Positions 57,901-64,000 of a stretch of 64,000 nt of DNA are shown here, one piece after another. The notes under the pieces are model-generated. The model was not told the origin of the DNA. It was given only the letters and a program-made list of their open reading frames with translations, and searched no databases. The stretch covers positions 65,474,228-65,538,227 of the forward strand of contig NC_061862.1 in the NCBI RefSeq assembly GCF_907164915.1. Direction: 5' to 3'. This DNA comes from Impatiens glandulifera (lineage: Eukaryota > Streptophyta > Magnoliopsida > Ericales > Balsaminaceae). How positions within the stretch are numbered: the stretch's first letter is position 1; each line of letters starts with the position of its first letter. Position numbers and translations under genes: made by a program.

Positions 57901-59858
57901 ACAGAGACCCTACAGTTATTATCCTAATCATCAATGACAAAATTTCTACTTCTGGCCTGAATCCAGGTCCAGATATGAGAAACCGCCAATAAATTTTCAG
58001 AATTTGTATCCGACTAAGTTTTGTTTCTAAATGTGATCTCATCTCGATTCAAATCCAGATGAGATATATGATAGAAAAAGTGTTTCCAAATTCGGGCACA
58101 CATCATCTTGTCTTTCTAAGCAAGCGATATGAGCTTAACGCACTCCCACAAAACCAAATTGCAATACTCGTGAGAAGCATTTCCGAACAATTTTCCACTC
58201 ATTCTCATCAAATAAGAGGAAGAGTAATCAATCATTGAAATGTTACAAAGACACAATGTGATGTGCTTCTAGACTTCTAGTTGTCAATAAAAAGTGACTA
58301 ACCAAAATAAATTCAACATCTAGAAAACAACCCAACACAGCAACCAAGACAAAATATCACAAGTAAAATCATGTGCAGCGTCAAAATAAAAGCCACAAAC
58401 GATAACTATGACAAAGCTCTTACCATCCCTTTTAAAATCATGGAAAATTCTTTTGCATTGTATTTCTTCTTTTTCAGTTCCAAAACAAGTTGACTGTATG
58501 ACTCTGGTAGTTTTAGGCTATCTGGGATTTCCTCAGTGCCAACTTGATTGAGAATCTTATGTAAATCTCTAACCAGCCTTTGCTGCAATACCAACCAGAA
58601 ACAGATTCAGATTAGGAAACATTTGGACTTTGATCTCCGGTTGGTATACTATGCAAACAAATTCAACAGAAAAGATACCACTTACCCCTGAATCATCAAC
58701 CCTACCAAGAAGCTTGGGTCCCAACCGTCTACCTAAACAATCTGGAGCACAGGAAATGAGTTAGGAAATAAGCTACAGTTTTGAAGTTGCAATTAAATCA
58801 CTAATCTGATGCAAGAGCAGCAAAATATGGAAACAAACTGTTTGAAAGAGAAGCACATAAAAAAACATAATGATACATTCATTTGGAAATTTTCATCTTA
58901 GGACAAATTGACAACAGAATATTTATGCTGGAAGTGAATTCATTCCGCCAGATCTATCAAACTACCATAAGACAATTGTTTATTAACCCATCCTCCAACC
59001 TACAAAAATTAATCATGGCTCAAACACAATTGACAGTGATTTCATGATTAATACCTTTGAAAATAAATATGAAACAGATTTGACAGCATACGATTGTGAA
59101 AGATAAACATATAGCTAACACCACAAGCTGATAATCTACACTGAAGACAAATATATGACTAGAAATATACATTGTAGTTTCATTAAAGAAACATACAAAA
59201 GTCTTCAAAACGGACATACTCGGAGTTGTCATCTGCTTTCAATCTATATTAGAAACATGTTCAGTAGATCATTCTAGATCAGATCAAAAAGAAGAAGATG
59301 CATCTCCTTCCTAATAAACCAAATGAAACCAATATCCAATACGAAAAAGCATAGAGCATTGGCATCCTTATTGGAATCTCACTCCATTTTGCATAATCAA
59401 ACCTCAATCAAGAACTCCTAACCATGATTAATATAGACAGTTATGCACTAAAAATTGGTTAAAATTGAATTTAAGTAAAGATCTTCTTGATCACACCAAT
59501 GATTAAACTCAGAAAACTTTCTCCACTCAAAATGGATAACAAAGACATGGAACTTAAGATCTGACTAATACCCTCTTCCACTAAAAAAATGTTAATAATA
59601 ATTAGCAGAAAGAAAGAGAAAGAGAAAGAGATGGGTTAATGTACTACCTAGTGAGGAGCACTTGTTGACGCCTTCAAGGGTGACAACAGCAGTGAGAATG
59701 AAGACAAAAGGCAACAGAAAAGCTAATATTAAGATCGTGTGGAAGAGTGTGCGGTAAGAGATATGGCGAGCTGCGACCTTGATCTTCATCAAGTCAATAA
59801 ACCCATTGGTGCTCGATATTGTGATACTTCTCATGCCAGGTGAGAAGTGAAGCTGCAT
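54913..59858 (-). CDS. GAUT14: Galacturonosyltransferase, GAUT13/14-like
   Basis: Six exons: 59858-59648, 58741-58686, 58582-58424, 57800-57210, 56660-56358, 55194-54913, phases closing, giving 533 aa (Arabidopsis GAUT13/14 are 532-533). It is a type II membrane protein: a short basic cytosolic N-terminus (KIKVAARHISYR) and one hydrophobic anchor (~39-61, HTILILAFLLPFVFILTAVV). The GT8 domain follows, with ASSIPRGIHCLSLRLTDEYS, the metal-binding DXD within VVFLDDDVV (~351-353), AWAYGMNILDL and the C-terminal HYNGQSKPW. The family adds galacturonic acid to homogalacturonan in the Golgi; GAUT13/14 serve pollen-tube wall pectin. GAUT13 versus GAUT14 cannot be separated here. An in-frame ATG lies 16 codons upstream, but the chosen one matches the family start (MQLH). 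Confidence 0.94.
55867..56171. mobile_element. MITE family 2 copy, GAUT intron 5
   Basis: The right end is the inverted family start (TTGTGACAAAATAGTAG then TTTCCAAATAGG). The interior has GATAATGATCTAGAAACTAA and TATTATAATGTAG-type blocks. Confidence 0.5.
56768..56874 (-). mobile_element. tRNA-like SINE, GAUT intron 4
   Basis: Minus strand: AGAGGTCAAGTGGTAAGAG (A-box-like), AAGGTTTGATTTTCC (B-box-like), and the tail GATGTAGGGGGTTATTGTGG shared with the copy at 19985-20099. Confidence 0.55.
56927..57142. mobile_element. MITE family 1 copy, GAUT intron 4
   Basis: Starts GGCCTTATTTGATGAAGGG then TTATTTGG, contains CATCAATCAAATCAACAAAA and TTTAGTCATTTAACCCAA, and ends ACATCTAACAAGCTC. Confidence 0.65.
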
Positions 59859-60330
59859 CGTCGCCTCTACAGACCCTTCTGGAAACCCTAGAATCAGAAC
59901 TGACACCTAAAAGAAATTCCTCTGAAAATAAGAAAAGATCGTTCACCATCAGACCCTCCGTTGCGATCATATGACGACTCGGTCCCAACAATAGGATTTA
60001 CCGACAAAGACTTTCTTGAAGACCAATGCATTGGGGTTACAAAGAATTACAATTGTTAGGGTTTTGTAAATCAAATATATGTTAAAACAATCAATCAATC
60101 AATCAATCAATCTGTAATAAAGAATCATGTATATGATCCGATGATCTGTTCTCCCTCCATGGATCGAAGCAATGTCAAAGACGGAGGAGCAGAGATACAC
60201 AAAAGGATGGAGGGAGAAAGAGAAAGAGAGAGAAAAAGAATGAATTTTTATTTTTATTTTTGTCTACTTGTGATTGGTCGGTCGATCAGTCTGATCTACG
60301 TAATTTACTACAACATTTTTTTTTCTTTTT
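59859..60330 (-). promoter_or_regulatory. Leader and promoter region of the GAUT gene
   Basis: Transcribed-type sequence reaches to about 60250. It contains an (AATC)n tract at 60089-60112 and a GA-rich tract (GAGAAAGAGAAAGAGAGAG) near 60207-60236. CT/GA tracts are frequent in plant leaders and may be core-promoter elements. No further motif is assigned. Confidence 0.35.
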
Positions 60331-63300
60331 AATTCAAGAAATCAATTATCATGAAATTAATTAAAGTCCTAATCATACACAAAACCGTGTTTTTCTCCTA
60401 AATAGAAAAAAAAAAACGTTTTAATAAAAATAATAATAAAATATTTTTAAACTAAATTTGGATATATCATATATTTTTTTATTATTTAATTACATTAATT
60501 AAATTTTTTTTAATAATTCAATTAATTTTTATTTTATTTTTAAATTTAAAAAATTAATAACACAACACAATCATAACTTTGACTTTAATTTAGTGAAAAT
60601 TGAAAAAGACACTTTTGTTCTTAAAGACAATTTAAGTATGATAATATTTTGAATGAAATCAATAATTATGAAAATTAAATTATATTATGAATTGATAAAT
60701 GAATCTAGAAAGCAAATGTGTGATATGTTGTTATATTCAAATTTAATTATAGAATGGATTTGGAAAGCTACTGTAAAATTTGAAAATTAATTAATTCTCA
60801 AGATTAATGTCTCAATTAATAATTTTTATTTTGTAATTAGTATAACAAAATCTGTTAAATTGGAATCAAATATAAAACCTTATATGATAAGCTCCCTTGT
60901 TTCAATGTTATTGTCACTTACCTACCTAAAGTTGAGTCTTAATAATTTTATTTAGTGTTAGAATTAAAAATAAATACTAGAGAACAAATTAACAATTATT
61001 TTAGATAAATAATTATTGTTTAGATAGGTTATTGAATTAGACTAGTATTAATTTACAATATTTATGTTTTATAGATATGTTTTTGTTGCATTTTAGAATA
61101 ACTATATTGTGAGTTTATATTTGTTTGCCTAGATAGAATCAATATAATTTCTCATAAATTTTGAAAAATAAAGCAAATTATTAAATTAAAGTTACACAAA
61201 ATTGTGTTTTTTCTCCTAAGATGGTACTAAAAACAAATATATATATTTATTTTTTGATTTTTTTAAAAATATCTCATTATCATTATAGTTTTATGTTATT
61301 TTTACGAGGTTCTTAAAAAATATCTTATTGAACTATTAAGATTAAAAAGATGTGAAAATAATATAGATTATTTATTAATTTAATAGACAATAAAAACTAA
61401 TTAAAATTATAATACATTTAAATAAAATGAGCCTAAAAAAATAAGAGAAACAAAACAAAAATATAAATAAGTTTAGAAAATGCAATCAATTTATATCCTA
61501 GAAAAAAATTGAATCCAAAATTTTTGAAAAATTGTTAATGAATTTATGTCTTACTAAGAACGACTTGATTAGTAAAAATTCATTCATGCAAGGATCTAAT
61601 TTTCTTAAAAGAAAAAATAGTTATCATATATATTTTTTAAACGTTGGGTTCCGCTTTTCCTTCGAAGTGCGATTAATACCGCGAATTAAACATATTACCT
61701 ACAAACACACTTAACTAATTAATCAGACGAATGAAATTTATCGTTTGACGGCTCGAATCTAGGAGACCCAAGAAGTATGGGAATATCCCTATTTATTATA
61801 TGGGAATATCCCTATTTATTATCGTAATTTTATGTCAAACTCAATTTATAAGATATATCTAGTTTGTGAATATTATATCATTTAAACTTTATATCAGCTT
61901 ATATGAGAAATCTAAATGATGTTTAAAGAAATTACTAATCAATCAAAATATTATATTTAATTTTATGAATTTATAAATGAATTGATATAATTGTAAATGT
62001 GTGATATGTTGCAATCTTGAAATCTAATTTCATATTTAAATTGAAAAACTATTCTAATTAATATTTGAAATGGAGTAAACTGATCATGTTATTTCTTATT
62101 CAAGAATTATATGAGTGTATTGTTTATAAATTTTAATATTAAAAACTAGCATTATCTATATCCAACGTCATTAATTTCACTTCAATTTAAAACATTTAAA
62201 TTGGAATCAAACCCGTTTTTAGTCTATTGTCTAAAAGATTAAAAGCTTCATATTCTCACATTCTAATAAACAAAGTGAAACATCCTAACAACAAAAACAT
62301 AACACCTTAACATGTACTAAAAATAGCTCCCCATACTAAACATCTTAAAATTTCCAATCCACAAAACCACAACTTCCTATTACAGCATGTAGCATGTTAC
62401 TTGTCATAGTTTACGTGGACCCTTAGAGATACATAATGTTCCATTGAGAATAGGGCAGAAAAGCACATGGCATTAATGGTATAAAGGCTCCTGGTGATTT
62501 GTTATCCATGATCTCCACCTTTTGAAGGCAACAACAAGTCAACAATAAGCATACAAAAACACTCATTGACCCATTTGAAATCACTTCTTAACTTTGTTTA
62601 TATATATTCTAGATGATCCATATACAAATCATTTCAAATATGTCACCATGACATATTAAATTCTACAATTGATGGCAAAAGAAAATAAACAAATTTGAAA
62701 AAATAGAGACTCAAATTATATCTGCTGAATTTGGGTTTGAGAAAAAAAAAGTATAAACTTATTTAAAAACAACTTTATTTATATATATTAACAAATTTAA
62801 TAATATTTTTCAAGTTTATAGTTAACTCGATATTTAGGTTTATAGTTGGGTGCTATAAATTAGATAAGAAATAAAGGAGAGAGCAACTTGGGGTTTGAGT
62901 TGTTGGTGCCTGGTTTGAGCTTTTTGGCTGTTGGAGTTGGCTTTTGGATCTAGAGTTCATAACTAGTATACGATGATAAATTGAATTTGTTGATTTTGAG
63001 ATAGATGTAGATTTTAACGGTGATTTGGGTTCTTTTGACGCTGAATTATTGATGCTTATAGACATACGTCCCTTAAGTCGAATACTTACTATGCTGAAAA
63101 AAATTTCGACCAGTGATTTTCAACACCTGATACCTATTTATTGGTATCATAGTCGTGTCTTTGGCTTATTTATACTTCATCTTTTTAATTATGATTGCCT
63201 TAAAGCTATAACTGAAACTAATGATATATCATATTGTTGTGATTAAGGCTTATAAATCTTCTTTTTATGTTTTAAGTTCTATATTTTCCAATCTGATGAT

Positions 63301-63933
63301 ATTATTTTTAAAAATAATCCATAACACACTTTAGTCAATGTACGTATATCAATACAACAAGCAAATTCAAAGCTTGGTGAATGGATTTATAAGTTTATTC
63401 TTTCTAAAACAATCCTTTTCCAAGCTGGTGACTTTAATCTATGATATGTACTTTTTGTATTTTCAGGTGAAATGTTACTTACACATGCAATGATGCAAAG
63501 GCTGGTGTTCCCTGGAACGTTAATGGGATATCTTCTAGTAATTCATTGCCTTCATGTTTCTTGTTGGCACAACTATCACAAAAAAAAATCACCTGGCTCT
63601 CCTCGCACTATAAAATAGAGATTACGGCCCTCTATTTTAGGCTTTAAAACCCTCTGCCCTCTACTTTAGACTCTAAAACGGTTACTGATCCTCATAAATT
63701 ATTCTTTCGTATTTAAAAAAAAAAAAAAGGCTGAATCTTCTTTATTATTTTTGTTTAGGTGTGCTACACTAATTCCACTATCTAGTCTAGATTATTGCTT
63801 TTTTTTAGTTGAGTGAGTCCTTGCAATATTTGCACTTTTACTTTAAAAATAATATCCATTTATTTATTTTGTCCCACCGTTCTTATATAATTATTTATAG
63901 GTTTTATCTAATTTTATTTATTTTATTAAATTA

Positions 63934-63935
<2 letters not shown>
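60331..63935. other. Gene-free AT-rich intergenic DNA
   Basis: No gene, RNA or dated element could be supported. Two stretches are less AT-rich. One, near 61640-61800, includes a perfect 23-bp tandem duplication at 61776-61821 (unit starts TATGGGAATATCCC). The other, at about 62860-63560, holds a 73-codon open frame (63025-63246) with balanced composition but no recognised family; it may be a decayed transposon exon. Confidence 0.45.

Positions 63936-63985
<50 letters not shown>
63936..63985 (+). repeat. (AT)n microsatellite
   Basis: About 25 uninterrupted AT units at the end of the window. Confidence 0.95.
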
Positions 63986-63988
<3 letters not shown>

Positions 63989-64000
63989 AAAAGATCCAAA

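Noticed and set aside
61776..61821. Possible operator-like perfect duplication
   Set aside because: It is a single 23-bp tandem duplication in AT-rich intergenic DNA with no gene nearby, most simply a replication slip.

Overview
The window is nuclear DNA of a flowering plant, most likely a eudicot. It is AT-rich, its genes are split by many short GT-AG introns, and it carries plant-type LTR retrotransposons, a Mutator-like element, hAT-like elements, tRNA-like SINEs and numerous MITEs. I cannot name the species from sequence alone.

Five protein-coding genes could be rebuilt exon by exon with every reading phase closing. They are a UFD2/E4 U-box ubiquitin ligase (21226 to 13422, minus, 16 exons, 1037 aa), a PTEN1-type phosphatase (27719 to 23186, minus, 7 coding exons, 412 aa), a DUF4336 protein with a plastid-like leader (42860 to 45398, plus, 6 exons, 452 aa), the chloroplast disaggregase ClpB3 (52477 to 45973, minus, 10 exons, 980 aa) and a GAUT13/14-type galacturonosyltransferase (59858 to 54913, minus, 6 exons, 533 aa). 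They do different housekeeping jobs (protein quality control, phosphoinositide/protein dephosphorylation, plastid proteostasis, pectin synthesis) and do not form a pathway. The E4, ClpB3 and GAUT14 homologues lie close together on Arabidopsis chromosome 5, so this looks like a conserved block.

Layout. 0-13 kb is transposon-dominated: a decayed Ty1/copia element (3709-8921) with paired 499-bp LTRs, a Ty3/gypsy gag fragment next to it, and a 7 x 293-bp tandem array with tRNA-like Pol III boxes (10555-12605). 13-28.4 kb holds the E4 and PTEN1 genes. 28.5-30.5 kb is a hAT-like element with near-perfect 8-bp target duplications, which has itself been colonised by a second copy of the 293-bp family. 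30.6-42 kb is a degenerate Mutator-like region with a FAR1/mudrA-type transposase pseudogene on plus and a probable Ulp1-like pseudogene on minus. Two solo LTRs of one family have split it, lying in opposite orientation and each filled with an array of short palindromes. 42.7-60 kb is the gene-dense block DUF4336, ClpB3 and GAUT, with a long-TIR element between the last two. 60.3-64 kb is AT-rich intergenic DNA ending in an (AT)n tract.

The genes' introns are peppered with small elements. At least ten copies of a MITE with ends resembling GGCCTTGTTTGAT, three copies of a second MITE family and three tRNA-like SINEs all lie inside introns of the five genes. The most unusual structures are the inverted pair of palindrome-rich solo LTRs and the SINE-like tandem array.
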